DNA of 64,000 nt from Pyricularia pennisetigena (Eukaryota > Ascomycota > Sordariomycetes > Magnaporthales > Pyriculariaceae): NCBI RefSeq assembly GCF_004337985.1, contig NC_043743.1, positions 831,366-895,365 on the forward strand, in the 5' to 3' direction. Positions 9,993 through 20,459 of this stretch are shown piece after piece. A program made the translations under genes and the position numbers. How positions within the stretch are numbered: position 1 is the stretch's first letter; each line of letters begins with the position of its first letter. The notes beneath the pieces were generated by a model that was not told the DNA's origin, ran no database searches, and saw only the letters and a list, made by a program, of their open reading frames with translations.

Positions 9993-12221
9993 TTACTCGT
10001 CCCTTCTAGCCCGCAACTCTTCCGATAACTTCATCACCAGCCTGGCATGTATCCATTCAGCCTCATCTTGTCTCCCCATCAGGGGACTTCGAGATCCAAT
10101 CCAGCTCCAGCTTCCGGGTTTCTCGGATATGTCTCCGTCTTTGCTTTCCCGCCGTCCGCTTTCTCCGTGCGCCTCTTTCCGACCTAAATGTGGTAGGTAG
10201 TGGTGGTTGCGCGCATGCGGTTCCGCCTGGCGATGAATCTCTGGGTTGCTCTCATCCTCGCCGATCAGTCGTAGATACCAGGCCCATTCGGCAAAGCTGT
10301 ATTTTTTGGGCGGCTTGTGTTTCATATGCTTGGCGACTCGCGCGATTTCGTCAATAAGCACAACGTGGTAATCGGCACGGCTCGTGGGGATATCTTTTGG
10401 AAACCCTAACGCGGCTTCTCGAGATACTGCGCCATCGTGCTGGGCTGGGCCTTTTTCTTTTAGGTTCGGGTCGTTCTCTTTCAACAGAGACCGTGAACCT
10501 TCCGCGGTTGTCTTTTCTTTGTCAGTTTCTGATCCATTGGTCTTGGATCTGGTTTCAATATCCTCCTCTTCGTCCCTTTCAGAGCTGTCGCTGTCATCAG
10601 ATGACCGCCGAATCCTCGCCTGACCAAGGAATCCTGGCGGCAGATCTTCGGTCTCTCCATCTCCCTCTTTGAAAAGTTTCCCAAGCGACAACGTCCGCAA
10701 AATAGCCTTAATGTCCTCCACGACGTTCTTGTCGCCGGGAAGGATGGTAACACCACCGATCCGGTCCGTCAGGTCTCTGATACTTTTCACGATGGTGTCG
10801 CCGGCATTCGAGATGAGTACCGTCGTCGTCGGCAGAGCTAGGAGCGACCAAAACACAAAGAACGCTCTTCCAGGATTCGAGATTGGCGTCACATCACCGT
10901 AGCCTATGGTGGTCAAGCTGACAAAGGCAAAGTAAACCCCATCAAAGTAGCCCCATCCCTGGTACGGGCCCTCGCATGCCTGGAAAACATAGGCTCCAGC
11001 AAGCCAAAGCACGATCCATGTGGTTGAGGAGAAAGCCATGGCGACCCAACGTCTCCGGTTGGCTGCATGTGCCTGGATCTGTCTCATCAGCTGGAACTCT
11101 CTCTGTCTTCGTGCGATTTCTGCTGGATTACTTGGGTCGTTCGAGTGCTCCGTCTGCTCTTCGGCCTCATTCCTAACAGGCGCGAGTATATGGACCTGGC
11201 CTTTCTTGGTAAGACGCTTGACTGTGTGCCTTCTCCTTTTCTCGACCATACGCGCGTTGATCATCCTTCTTCCACGCTCCAGCACCAAGCTCCGGATTGA
11301 TCCGATAACGAGACCCAAGCTTATGATGCCGACCAGGGCATAAGGGAACAACAGTCCCCGACCCAGAGGTGTCGCTGCTCCCATGTCCCCGAATCCAACA
11401 GTGAACAGGGTCACATCGGCCCAATAAACGGCATCAAGATACGACCAACCCTCAATCGTGGAGAAGATCAGTGCTCCGACGAGCAGGTACATGAGGAACA
11501 TGATTGTTTGCAGCATCAGGGTACGCTGGCTCGCCGTAAGCTGAAAGTCGCTGTCGTAGCGGCCGATGTAAGCCCCGTACGCCGTGACGACGAGAAGCGT
11601 GGCCACGATGAAGTAGAGTATGGCAGCAAAAATACCATAGTAAAACGCCTGTGACCAGATATACTCTTCCGCAGGCTGGAGGACCAATGGCCCTGCGGCT
11701 GTAGCAGCGAGGCAGACGAGGCAGACAGACGAGAGATACCTATGGGTCCAACGTTGGTTTTGTCAGGGTCAACAGGCATTAGCAGATCAGAACCAGAAGG
11801 CGTACCATCCAACAATAGTCACAGGCATTGCTATGGTGAACCTGATACGACGGGCCATGTTCAGCAGCAGGAACAAATTGGCCACTATGGCAACCACCAG
11901 CTGAACGGCGTTAACTGCGATGAGATATGTCGGGTCTTGGACAAACCCGGCTTGGCTGATGTTGGTTCCTGGCGGCATGTGCTGCCTCCAAGGCCGCACC
12001 AGGGCGCATATACTGAAAGCCGACGCAACAGGACCCAGGGTGCCAGCCATCATGGGGAATGCGGATGACGCGAACCACCATCTTGTTGGGTCTAGGAGAG
12101 CCTGGGTCTTGTGCGCTGACTGAAGTAATTCGGGCGCTTCACCATGGTCGGCTACATTCTGCCTGTCTTTTTCGGCAGCTTGTGCATGGCGTTCGATACA
12201 GTCTCCGCTGGCGTCGTCCAT
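9993..12221 (-). CDS. TOK1: TOK-type two-pore outward-rectifier potassium channel (720 aa)
   Basis: Two exons, 12221-11806 and 11739-9993, with a 66-bp intron that splits a membrane helix (IVGW then YLSSVCLVCLAA). ATG at 12221 is the first in-frame methionine. Hydrophobicity suggests several helices before the first pore, as expected for the 8-TM TOK family. There are two P-loops with K+ selectivity filters: TVGFGD at residues about 252-257 and TIGYGD at about 416-421. Each is preceded by the typical aromatic pore helix (YLDAVYWADVTLF; YFDGVYFAFVSLT). The segment between the pores carries a basic cytosolic stretch, and the long C-terminal tail (from about 470) is charged, Ser/Glu/Lys-rich and probably regulatory. 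TOK channels sit in the plasma membrane and let K+ out on depolarisation. The length is near that of yeast Tok1. Confidence 0.92.
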
Positions 12222-13161
12222 GATTGCCGTCGAGGGAGCGAGCAATCAGCTCTGTTGATCAAGTCGGGCAGGGTGGTGAATATCCATCAGTCTTTGGAAT
12301 CCTGCGAACGAATGGGAAGCTGTTTAACCGTAATTTCATCTCTACGCTGATTTTTTTTCGTTGCTTGTCGTAGTGAGTGAGCTTTCTTCCCAAAGGTATA
12401 TAATTGATTGCAGCTGAAATCAGGGACACGGCGGCATTATTAATGGCAAATGACCATATCGCGTGGACCTCCTCATTTTGCGACCAGTCCAATAGTAGCT
12501 AGCTATCCCCTGGTTGTCGCATTAGATACGATATGTAGATCGCATAGACCCTTTTATCACGATTGATCAAGTGAACTGCTGTTATCAACGTTTGTTTGAT
12601 GTAAAGGACGTTTGGACAGGGAAAGAAGCGGAATGAAACAACGGAAAACATCAAGTACCCCCCTACCCTTTGCCCTGCGTGCCATTCTATCATTGTTCCT
12701 TCCGCCAGGAGACGTGGCAAGGGGCATAAGTTTAGAATAAAGAGTAAACAAACGGTAAATGACATCATTTCACGTGATCTGAGTCCTGTGGCATTTTTTT
12801 GATGTGTAATGCAACCAGGAACCAGGATTGACCTCACTCAATTGTTCTCTGTCTATATCTTGGTACCTCAAACGAAGATACTATTATTTGGGTAACTACA
12901 GCCACTCTTCAAGCCTGATTCCCAACCAGTCGCTCCTTTCGAATAAATGGGCTTGATTTTGCTATTTTAAATATCTGAACATTCGTTCAATTAATTGTCT
13001 TGTTCTTTCGCTGGGGCTGAGCCCGTGCGCTGTGACAGTTAACCCAGTCGATCTTTTATGAAAGTAAACTCAAAATTTTGTCACCAATAATATACTGTTA
13101 AATAATCAGATACCACAGGATACCAGCCTCTACACGTTAATGGTTGAGATCCCTCACTACC
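12222..13161. other. divergent promoter region, no gene seen
   Basis: AT-rich spacer between the K+ channel (-) and the hydrolase-like gene (+). No open frame here has gene-like features. A short out-of-frame upstream ATG occurs at 13140, 22 bases before the called start. Confidence 0.6.
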
Positions 13162-14454
13162 ATGCCAAGATGGCATACCCGGCTTCCGTTGGCTTTGCGC
13201 ACCATTCGGACCGGTAGTTGGCGCCGAACATTCGCCTCGGGCTCCCATTCTCCTCATCACGAGCAAGTCTCCGTCCGCTGTGGCTCGTCTGGTCACATCA
13301 CTGTCGACCTGCACAACCATCTCTACCACCCCCCTACTGCACCTCTGGTGATTTATATTCCGTCGTTCTCCCGTCCGCCACACCTCTCCCCTCCCCTCCC
13401 GGAATTCATCAAACGATATCCAACGGCGGTCATCAACTACCGGTGGCCAGAGGACTCCCTCCTTACAGACCCCGTGTCTACAAGCGAAAGCGCCCAGCCA
13501 GAGGATGACAGCATCATTCCAATAAACCCACTCCACTGGCCCACGCCCATCCATGACACCCTTTTTGGCTATTCTTGGATTACCGAGAACCTGGTTCCTC
13601 CAGACCGTCAGCGCCGAGACATATATGTGGTCGGCTCCTATCTCGGCGCGTCGCTGGCCGCCTCACTGGCCCTCACAGAGTCGCACACGCACGAGCGCGT
13701 GGCTGTCCGCGGTGTGGCCTTGTACAATGGCATCTACGACTGGACATCCTTTCTTCCACCGCAGACCAACAACAACCCTCCGCCGGATGCTCTCGCCGTC
13801 ATAAAGTCCCTCCTGGAGCTCCCAGACGACCACCCAGAAGGCTCCGCGATGCATTACCTGCGCCAGCTGGTCCCCACGCTCTTCAAGACGCCCTCAAACC
13901 TGTTTGATCCCTTCGCAAGCGCTGTGCTTTTCTTCCGCAGCACGGGCCTGCTGGTCCCATCGTCGTTTGAGCCGTCCGGATCCACGATGCCACCGGAACT
14001 TGAGCGCGCCATCGCCGAGCTGTCACTGGACGAGACCTCCACTCCCGCCCCGGGCAGTCCCGAGGCCGTTAGGCTCGAAGTGGCGTTCAAGGCCCCGAGG
14101 AAGGCGTACATGGCCTTTCCTCCACGCCAGTCGACGCTGCGGATTCCTGAAGCACTGATACTGCATGAGACGGGGTCCGCGCAGCCTGGGCGCGGCAGAG
14201 GGAGGAAGCGCAGCCCGCGCAATGACTTTGCGTCGCAGGCCAAGGAGCTGGCCAGGGTTATGCGGAGGAGCATCAGTATATACGAGCTGCGAGAGCGGAT
14301 GAAATTAGATGATGTAGATGAAGGCGGTGTCGAGGCGGAGCGGCGGGTGCAACTACGCGATATTGGGAAAGAGCATGTCGCGGAGGAGGCGTTGGGCCCG
14401 GTTGTGGAGGAGTGGCTCGAGGAAAAGATGGATGCGTGTGACGTACCAGCTTAG
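13162..14454 (+). CDS. alpha/beta-hydrolase-like protein, probably mitochondrial (430 aa)
   Basis: Single exon from ATG 13162. The first 30 residues are rich in Arg, Ser and Leu and lack acidic residues (MPRWHTRLPLALRTIRTG, then RRTFASG), like a mitochondrial presequence. The segments APLVIYIPSFS, TAVINYRWP and IYVVGSYLGASLAASLAL resemble the beta-strand, beta-strand and nucleophile-elbow order of the alpha/beta-hydrolase fold. However, the elbow reads VGSYLGAS rather than a clean G-x-S-x-G, and no clear catalytic Asp/His pair stands out. It may be a degenerate or non-enzymatic member. The C-terminus (from about 345) is charged and helical. No specific family or substrate is recognised. Lack of introns and strong coding bias support it as real. 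Confidence 0.75.
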   Translation: MPRWHTRLPLALRTIRTGSWRRTFASGSHSPHHEQVSVRCGSSGHITVDLHNHLYHPPTAPLVIYIPSFSRPPHLSPPLPEFIKRYPTAVINYRWPEDSLLTDPVSTSESAQPEDDSIIPINPLHWPTPIHDTLFGYSWITENLVPPDRQRRDIYVVGSYLGASLAASLALTESHTHERVAVRGVALYNGIYDWTSFLPPQTNNNPPPDALAVIKSLLELPDDHPEGSAMHYLRQLVPTLFKTPSNLFDPFASAVLFFRSTGLLVPSSFEPSGSTMPPELERAIAELSLDETSTPAPGSPEAVRLEVAFKAPRKAYMAFPPRQSTLRIPEALILHETGSAQPGRGRGRKRSPRNDFASQAKELARVMRRSISIYELRERMKLDDVDEGGVEAERRVQLRDIGKEHVAEEALGPVVEEWLEEKMDACDVPA

Positions 14455-14887
14455 TGTCTGTTACAGTCTAGCACAGGATCTGTCATGCACAACCTAATAG
14501 GTGTCGCACAGTAATGTATATCAATATGTATATGATTTCGAGGTCCAACAAGAGGCCTAATTGAGCACTGTGTACAACCGAATGATATCCCACAATGCCC
14601 ATTGCTATAAATAACATACTCAAGCATGTCTTGTGAGATCCGAGTCTGGCTTTTAATAGTGGCAATTGGGGTATGTGGTTTCAAGTAAACAACTATTTGC
14701 TGAGGGTATGAAGGTGAAAGATTATTTGCATGATCTCCAGCCACAATTTCAACGTAGATGGGCAATGCAACTCCGGTAGCACAGCTGGCAACTTTGCTAC
14801 TCATACTGCTTGCTAAATTCAATTTCTGAAGACGAGCAAAAATCAATGCGAGCCTGAGTTATTCTCAGATTCTCGAATGCCACAGCC

Positions 14888-14919
<32 letters not shown>

Positions 14920-14933
14920 ATATACTTGACATC
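14455..14933. other. intergenic region with poly-A tract
   Basis: 3' spacer between the hydrolase-like gene and the tRNA. It holds a run of 29 A at 14888-14916 just downstream of the tRNA 3' end; on the tRNA strand this is an oligo-T tract. Confidence 0.6.
14888..14916. repeat. poly-A tract (29 A); oligo-T on the tRNA strand
   Basis: Uninterrupted 29-A run on +. Read on the minus strand it is a T run 17 bases past the tRNA-Tyr 3' end, which would serve as an RNA polymerase III terminator. Confidence 0.85.
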
Positions 14934-15022
14934 TCCCCCGAACCGGAGTCGAGCCGGTGACCTTCTGATTACAACTTGGCAGATTACAGTCAGACGTGAT
15001 GAACCAACTACACCATCAGGGG
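14934..15022 (-). tRNA. tRNA-Tyr (GTA anticodon) with 14-nt intron
   Basis: Minus-strand cloverleaf of 89 nt. The acceptor stem CCCCTGA pairs with TCGGGGG (one T-G wobble), and the discriminator is A. The C1-G72 pair is typical of eukaryotic tRNA-Tyr. The anticodon stem TCTGA/TCAGA closes only after removal of a 14-nt intron (14970-14983) placed one base 3' of anticodon GTA (14985-14987), the standard intron position. The T-stem ACCGG/CCGGT pairs perfectly. The T-loop reads CTCGACT, so position 54 is C instead of the usual T, a mismatch to the B-box consensus. The D-arm is normal apart from one weak pair. An oligo-T tract lies downstream on this strand. Confidence 0.88.
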
Positions 15023-15601
15023 TTTGAACTTGACGACTTGTGTCGGATGTGGAAACTATGTACCCTCCAAAAGTGGAGTAGTGTCTGCAACCAACACATT
15101 TAAATCCCGCACCACTGTCATGCCTGATCAGCTGCGATTACGCTGTGGGCTCGTCTTGAAAAGGCGTGTGTAACTGTGCAAGATTGCCTATATCGATGAT
15201 GCTTGGGAGGGACAAAACAGAAGCTGGAAAGAGATGGTCAAGAGCTAGACAAAAAAAAAAAAAGAGTGAAAGAAAAAAAAAAACTTATTTGCTTCTGAAC
15301 TTTTCTACGAGTTTGCTGATTTTGTTTGGTTGGTAGCTAGGTTGCTATTAGGTTTGCTTTTGAAGAATGCCACCCTGAGCCGTCGTCCACTTACTTGCAC
15401 GTCAGCTATTGCAGCAGATCTAACCTAGCCAATATGTGAGAGATCATTGCCCGTCTATACTAACTAACATGTATACAAATTGGAGCATTTCGTTTATCCT
15501 ACCCGACTTCTTCCCACACCCCGAACCTAAACCATCTCCCACCCCCCTCCAATCCAACCAACCCACACAACCACATTGACGGTTGACCAATACCACCAAC
15601 A
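15023..15601. other. intergenic region, no gene seen
   Basis: Spacer between the tRNA and the next hydrolase gene. It has A-tracts at about 15250-15284 and a C-rich, G-poor leader (from about 15500) directly upstream of ATG 15602. Confidence 0.6.
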
Positions 15602-16654
15602 ATGACCACTCCCCACACACAAACAATCCCAACGCCCTGGTGCCCCATCTCAGTAACCATCGTGCAGCCCGACTCCCTCTCGGCGCCTCCTCACCCAACG
15701 ACCGACCTGACCCTCCTCCTCCTACACGGCAACTCATCCAGCTCTCTCGCCTTTTCCCACATCCTCTCCCGCGCCCCGCCGCCAGGGATAACCCGCGTCG
15801 TCGCCCTCGACTACCCAGGCCACGGCCGGTCGGGCAACGCATCCGACGACCGCGTCTACACGCAGCCGGGGTACGCCGCCGTGGCCGCGCATGCGCTGGC
15901 CGCCCTGCGCATACGCGGCCGCGTCGCCGTGCTGGGCTGGAGCCTGGGCGGGCACGTCGCCATCGAGCTGATCGCGCTGCTGGCGCCGGCGAGCCTGGCC
16001 GACCGCGCCGCCGCTCTGGGCACGGGCCCGCTGCCCGGGACCTGCATCACGCTGCCGCCCGAGTCCGGCGGGGAGAAGGCCGTCGCCATGGCCGGCGTCA
16101 TGCTGGTGGGCACGCCGCCGCTGGGCAACGCCGCGCAGTTCAAGGCGGGCTTCTCCCCGGGCGCGGGCGAGTGCGCATCTGCGCGGGACAGTCGCAGGGG
16201 GGACGCGGGGAGGGGGGGTCGAGAGACGGGGCTTCGCGAGATGTCCTTCTTCGCGCTGGCGGCCGAGGAGCTGACGGACGACATGGTGGAGTCACTGACG
16301 GTGGCGGGCCACGGGCCTCCGAGGGAGCAGTGGATGGCAGACGGGGCACGGCGGACCGACGGACGTGCGAGGCGCGTCATGGCGGAGAATGCCCTTGCGG
16401 GGGAGCTGTCGGACCAGGTCGGCATCGTCGGGGCAAGCGACGTGCTGTGTGCCGTCGTCAACGGGGCCGAGGAGCAGTTTGTCAACCTGGACTATGTGAA
16501 TGGCGTCCGCTTCAGGAATCTGTGGCGGGGCAAGTGTCACAGGATCCCTGGTTTGGGCCATGCTCCTTTCTGGGAAGCCCCCGATTTGTTTTGGGACCAG
16601 TATTTGACGCCTTTTCTTGCGGATTGTAACGCAGCGCAGGCATATTCACTTTAA
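15602..16654 (+). CDS. alpha/beta hydrolase (350 aa)
   Basis: Single exon from ATG 15602. The alpha/beta-hydrolase core is clear: strand and oxyanion motif LLLLHGNSSSS (residues about 37-47), VVALDYPGHGRSG (about 66-78), nucleophile elbow VLGWSLGGH (G-W-S-L-G, Ser near 118), and a late strand ending HRIPGLGHAPFWEAP that supplies the catalytic His near 326. The acid residue is not obvious. Residues about 140-260 form an insert (lid) with Gly/Arg-rich low-complexity sequence. No signal peptide is seen, so it is probably cytosolic. It resembles small-molecule esterases or epoxide-hydrolase-like enzymes rather than lipases; the substrate is unknown. A second long frame in the same place (15583-16629) is an Arg-rich GC shadow. 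Confidence 0.85.
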   Translation: MTTPHTQTIPTPWCPISVTIVQPDSLSAPPHPTTDLTLLLLHGNSSSSLAFSHILSRAPPPGITRVVALDYPGHGRSGNASDDRVYTQPGYAAVAAHALAALRIRGRVAVLGWSLGGHVAIELIALLAPASLADRAAALGTGPLPGTCITLPPESGGEKAVAMAGVMLVGTPPLGNAAQFKAGFSPGAGECASARDSRRGDAGRGGRETGLREMSFFALAAEELTDDMVESLTVAGHGPPREQWMADGARRTDGRARRVMAENALAGELSDQVGIVGASDVLCAVVNGAEEQFVNLDYVNGVRFRNLWRGKCHRIPGLGHAPFWEAPDLFWDQYLTPFLADCNAAQAYSL

Positions 16655-16838
16655 ATGACACGTTTGACAGCGGCCGAAATGAGAAAAAAAAAGCATGATA
16701 TGTATCGTTACTATTAAAACAATACGGCTTGGTCTATGTACCAAGGCTGTTGTGGTGAAATGCCGAATAAGAGAGAAAAGAAAAGACGCCCGTCTAGGAC
16801 ACAGGAGACAAAAGAAAGTTCCTCCACGCTCGACCAAT

Positions 16839-19800
16839 TCAGATTTTATCATCATTAATCTCAGAAGAGATCACCACAACTCTCTCACTGCTGTCATCAT
16901 CACCAACCTGCTCCTCTGCCTGGCTCTCATCCTCAACCACTTCCACTATGCTCGGCCTGAATCCAACAATCCACAGCCGTGATCGCAGCAAAAGCGAACT
17001 CATAACGACGCTGATGCTGCTCAAGGCCATGGCCAACGCCGCCCACACCGGGTCCAGCCGCACGTGCTCACCCCCTGGACCCACGACCGGGTAAAGCACT
17101 CCGGCAGCTGCAGGGACGGCCAGGACGTTGTAGACCAGAGCCCAGCCAAAGTTGAGCTTGATGCGGCGGAACACTGCTTTTGAGAGCTCCAGCAGCGTGA
17201 GCACGTTGCGAAGGTCGCTCTTGACAAGCACGAACCCGGCGCTCGAAATGGCAACGTCTGATCCTGATCCGATAGCTACGCCGACGTCGGCCTGCGCCAG
17301 CGCTGGTGCGTCGTTTACTCCATCGCCAACCATGGCCACAATGGCTCTCCTGGTCGTCGACTCCTTCTTGCCACCGATCTGCGCCTTGAGGGTGCTTTGC
17401 AGATATTTGATCCTGTCAGCCTTTTGCGCCGGGAGCACCTCGGCCAGAACATGCTCGACATCAATCCCCAGTCTGTTGCCGACCGCCCGCGCCGTCGCAG
17501 CATTATCTCCGGATAGCATGTAGACCTGGATGCCTCGCGACTGAAGCGCCGCAATCACGGCTGCCGACTCGGGCCGGATTGGGTCCGAGATTGCGAGGGC
17601 GCCTCGAACCGAATAGGTAGACCGGAATATGGACTCTGGGTCCACGATTTCATTATCCGAAATTTGCTTGACAGCTGCGAGGGCAATCGAATTCGCACCG
17701 GCCGTCCAGCCTGCCAGCGTCGCATCAAGAGACAAAGGCACGGTAGCGGAAAACTGTTCCATCAGAGCCTTGTTGCCCACAATCATCTCAAATGGCGCAG
17801 AGCCATCGTTCGGTGTGAAGACTGCACGCATTCCCTTGCCAGGTATCTCTTGGAGATCCTCGACTTGACCGGTTGGCAGAGGCTGGAGTGAGCAATACGA
17901 GACGATGGCCTTGGCGATTGTGTGACTGCTGTTCTCCTCGATGGCCTTCAGGGCAGCCATGATAAGGGGCTTGGGCACCGTAAACTCGCCCCTCTCGCCA
18001 TCCAAAAACTTGGAATCTGTAATCTTGGGCTCACCGCCCATTGTCAAGGTGCCAGTTTTGTCAAACACAACACAGTCGATCCGACTAGCCGTCTCAAAGG
18101 CGAGGCCACCACCCTTGGCAAGAATGCCGTACCTGGCCGCGAGGCCTGCGCCTACAAAGATGGCCGTCGGGGCCGCAAGCGCGAGGCCGCAAGGGCACGC
18201 GACAACAAATACTGATATGGCAAACTGAAGGGAGAATGAAACCCATCCGCCTGATGTGACGTCCAGAAAATGACCTGGGATCACGCCCGAGAGTCCGATC
18301 GCGAGCCACGTCAACCAGGTGATAACAGCCACAAGCGTGACGCACGGCACAAAGTACGTCGTCAGAACGTCGGCAAGCTGCTCCATTGGCGCTCGCTTGG
18401 TCTGGCCCTCGCGTACGATGCGAACGATTTGATCCAGCATGGAATTGCCAGATACGCCCGTTATGCGTATTACCACAGGTCCAGCTTTGTTGACTGTGCC
18501 GGCATAGACTTCCTCGCCTGGCCCCTTTTTGATCGGTCGAGACTCTCCGGTCAGGCTTGACTCGTCGAAGCTGGTAGCGCCCTGCACGATGATTCCGTCG
18601 GCTGGTGGTGATGTGCCGTGTGGGATGCGCACGAGGTCTCCAAAGTCCAGCAGCTCCGTCTTAACAACAACGTCCTCGGTCTGTCGCTGGCCGTTACTGT
18701 CTGTACTCTGCTCGATGAGGATGGCAGTGGTTGGTCTCAATTTCGCAAGCGCCTCGACGGCATCCCCAGTCTTGGATTTGCTGTAGGATTCAATGAGCCG
18801 GCCGAGCAACAAGAAGAAAGTAAGGAAAACGACGGCATCGAAGTAAAAATTGGCATCGTTGATTTCCTTGGGCCTGTAGATTGCAGCCGCAATCAACTGG
18901 CTTGTGGAGCTGACGTAGGCAATAGTGGTACCCAGAGACATCAACGTGTTCATGCTCCCGAACCGGTAGAAACGTTGCAAAATTGGCGTCCGAGATTCGG
19001 GTTTCCAGAGCGTCCAGATCTCCTTGAAGGCTCGCACATGAAACATATCGGCGGCGAAAAAGTAAACCGGTGTCGCCAGGATGAAAAGTGCCATTTGAAG
19101 CCGACTGATACCCGCGACCCAGGGCATCATCAGGTGGTGCTTTTCCATATTGCTGTCTGGCAGAAGGGTCATGTAGACGATGCCGAGAACGAACGTCGGA
19201 ATGCAAAGTATCCCAGTGAATATAACTCTGTAAAATACTTGTCTCAAATGCCTTCTTTGAATCTCTTTGGATCGTTCCTCAAGCGTCGGTGGATGGTATA
19301 TCGAAGCTTTGAATGCCGGGTCGCTGGCCTCGATCGAGGCAAGAATTCGACGTATCGTAAAGTCGGGAGAACTTGGTACATACGTGACCTTCATGATAGG
19401 GTGTTGGTGTGTTGGCTCTCGCTCCACGCGAAGCTTGTATCGCAGGCCAAATGTCTCAAGGTTCTGGATCGTCCGTCGAGGACAGTGGTCGCAGTACATG
19501 CCCTCTACTGAGATCTCCACAGTCCGTTCTTCTTGCTCCGTCTTCTCCTCCTTCAAGTTTATGATGGTATCGATCGCGGCGTCGTATCCAAGGTCCTCGA
19601 TCTCATCTACGATCTTGTCAGCTTTGCTTCGGTCTGCAAAGTCAACGGTTGCGCTGTTGGTTATGAGGTTAACGGCAATATTGGATATCCAATCCCTTTT
19701 GCTGAGCTCTTTTGTGATTGCATTCGAGCATGCTGCGCATGTCATGCCGCCAATAGCAACGGTAGCTCTCCATATTGGCTCATCGTCAAGATTTGGCGAA

Positions 19801-20459
19801 GCAAAAATCTCGCTAGACATGATTGGTGGTGATGAGGGGGCCGATGACGATGACGATGCTGAGGATGAAGATGATTCGCCGTTGTTGCTCCTGGCCCTCG
19901 ACGGCACTGGGGGCCGTGTGACCGCACCCAAGTTGCGGGCCGTATGCTGTGCACTAGGGATCGGATCAGGCCTAATAGATGGGTCTGCACCCTTTCCGCG
20001 ACACTCCTCGCAGTTCTTCAAGTGCGCATCGATCTCAGACGACTTCGGGCCAAACAGTGGCGTCCTAAGCCATGATGATGCGGCAGGTTGCTTCCCTTTA
20101 TGTCGACTGCTTGTAGCTTCCTTACCACATATGGTAATAGCTGCAGTTGTGGCTTCCGAGTCGAGGTGTGTCTCCTGGGTCGTTCTGTCACCTGCGGAGG
20201 TGGTTACACCGCAAATCTCGAATCCTGCTCTTGAAAGCTCGGCGGCCATGGTGCTGATTGGGGCGTCCAGGTCGTGTTCTACGGTAACAACAGCCGTCAC
20301 AATGTTGGGCGACACCCACCTGATCTTGTCTCTGCACGACGCATGCAGGACCTCTTTGATGGCAGAGACGCATGTTGGGCAGTGTAAATTGCCCAATAAA
20401 AAAGATGTTATGACAGGCTCCGTGGGAGGCCGAGATTGGCTCGTGTCTGACGGAGCCAT
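16839..20459 (-). CDS. copper-transporting P1B-type ATPase with three HMA domains (1206 aa)
   Basis: Uninterrupted frame from ATG 20459. It has three N-terminal heavy-metal domains with CxxC: HCPTC (C27/C30), GMTCAAC (about 238) and GMYCDHC (about 320). An extra Cys pair, CEEC, lies in the Ser-rich linker between the first two. Membrane segments and catalytic motifs follow: TGES (about 637), the ion-binding CPC in VACPCGLAL (about 754), phosphorylated Asp in DKTGT (D800), and GDGVND (about 1048). The CPC motif marks a Cu+ exporter. The nucleotide-domain motif usually written SEHP reads SSHT (about 844): the ATP-contacting His is kept but Pro is Thr. The multi-HMA layout recalls fungal CrpA-type detoxification pumps as well as Ccc2; which role applies is not settled by sequence. 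Confidence 0.93.
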   Translation of the reverse strand: MAPSDTSQSRPPTEPVITSFLLGNLHCPTCVSAIKEVLHASCRDKIRWVSPNIVTAVVTVEHDLDAPISTMAAELSRAGFEICGVTTSAGDRTTQETHLDSEATTAAITICGKEATSSRHKGKQPAASSWLRTPLFGPKSSEIDAHLKNCEECRGKGADPSIRPDPIPSAQHTARNLGAVTRPPVPSRARSNNGESSSSSASSSSSAPSSPPIMSSEIFASPNLDDEPIWRATVAIGGMTCAACSNAITKELSKRDWISNIAVNLITNSATVDFADRSKADKIVDEIEDLGYDAAIDTIINLKEEKTEQEERTVEISVEGMYCDHCPRRTIQNLETFGLRYKLRVEREPTHQHPIMKVTYVPSSPDFTIRRILASIEASDPAFKASIYHPPTLEERSKEIQRRHLRQVFYRVIFTGILCIPTFVLGIVYMTLLPDSNMEKHHLMMPWVAGISRLQMALFILATPVYFFAADMFHVRAFKEIWTLWKPESRTPILQRFYRFGSMNTLMSLGTTIAYVSSTSQLIAAAIYRPKEINDANFYFDAVVFLTFFLLLGRLIESYSKSKTGDAVEALAKLRPTTAILIEQSTDSNGQRQTEDVVVKTELLDFGDLVRIPHGTSPPADGIIVQGATSFDESSLTGESRPIKKGPGEEVYAGTVNKAGPVVIRITGVSGNSMLDQIVRIVREGQTKRAPMEQLADVLTTYFVPCVTLVAVITWLTWLAIGLSGVIPGHFLDVTSGGWVSFSLQFAISVFVVACPCGLALAAPTAIFVGAGLAARYGILAKGGGLAFETASRIDCVVFDKTGTLTMGGEPKITDSKFLDGERGEFTVPKPLIMAALKAIEENSSHTIAKAIVSYCSLQPLPTGQVEDLQEIPGKGMRAVFTPNDGSAPFEMIVGNKALMEQFSATVPLSLDATLAGWTAGANSIALAAVKQISDNEIVDPESIFRSTYSVRGALAISDPIRPESAAVIAALQSRGIQVYMLSGDNAATARAVGNRLGIDVEHVLAEVLPAQKADRIKYLQSTLKAQIGGKKESTTRRAIVAMVGDGVNDAPALAQADVGVAIGSGSDVAISSAGFVLVKSDLRNVLTLLELSKAVFRRIKLNFGWALVYNVLAVPAAAGVLYPVVGPGGEHVRLDPVWAALAMALSSISVVMSSLLLRSRLWIVGFRPSIVEVVEDESQAEEQVGDDDSSERVVVISSEINDDKI

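Noticed and set aside
15583..16629. 348-codon frame overlapping the alpha/beta hydrolase
   Set aside because: Arg/Gly/Pro-rich shadow; the hydrolase motifs are in the other frame.
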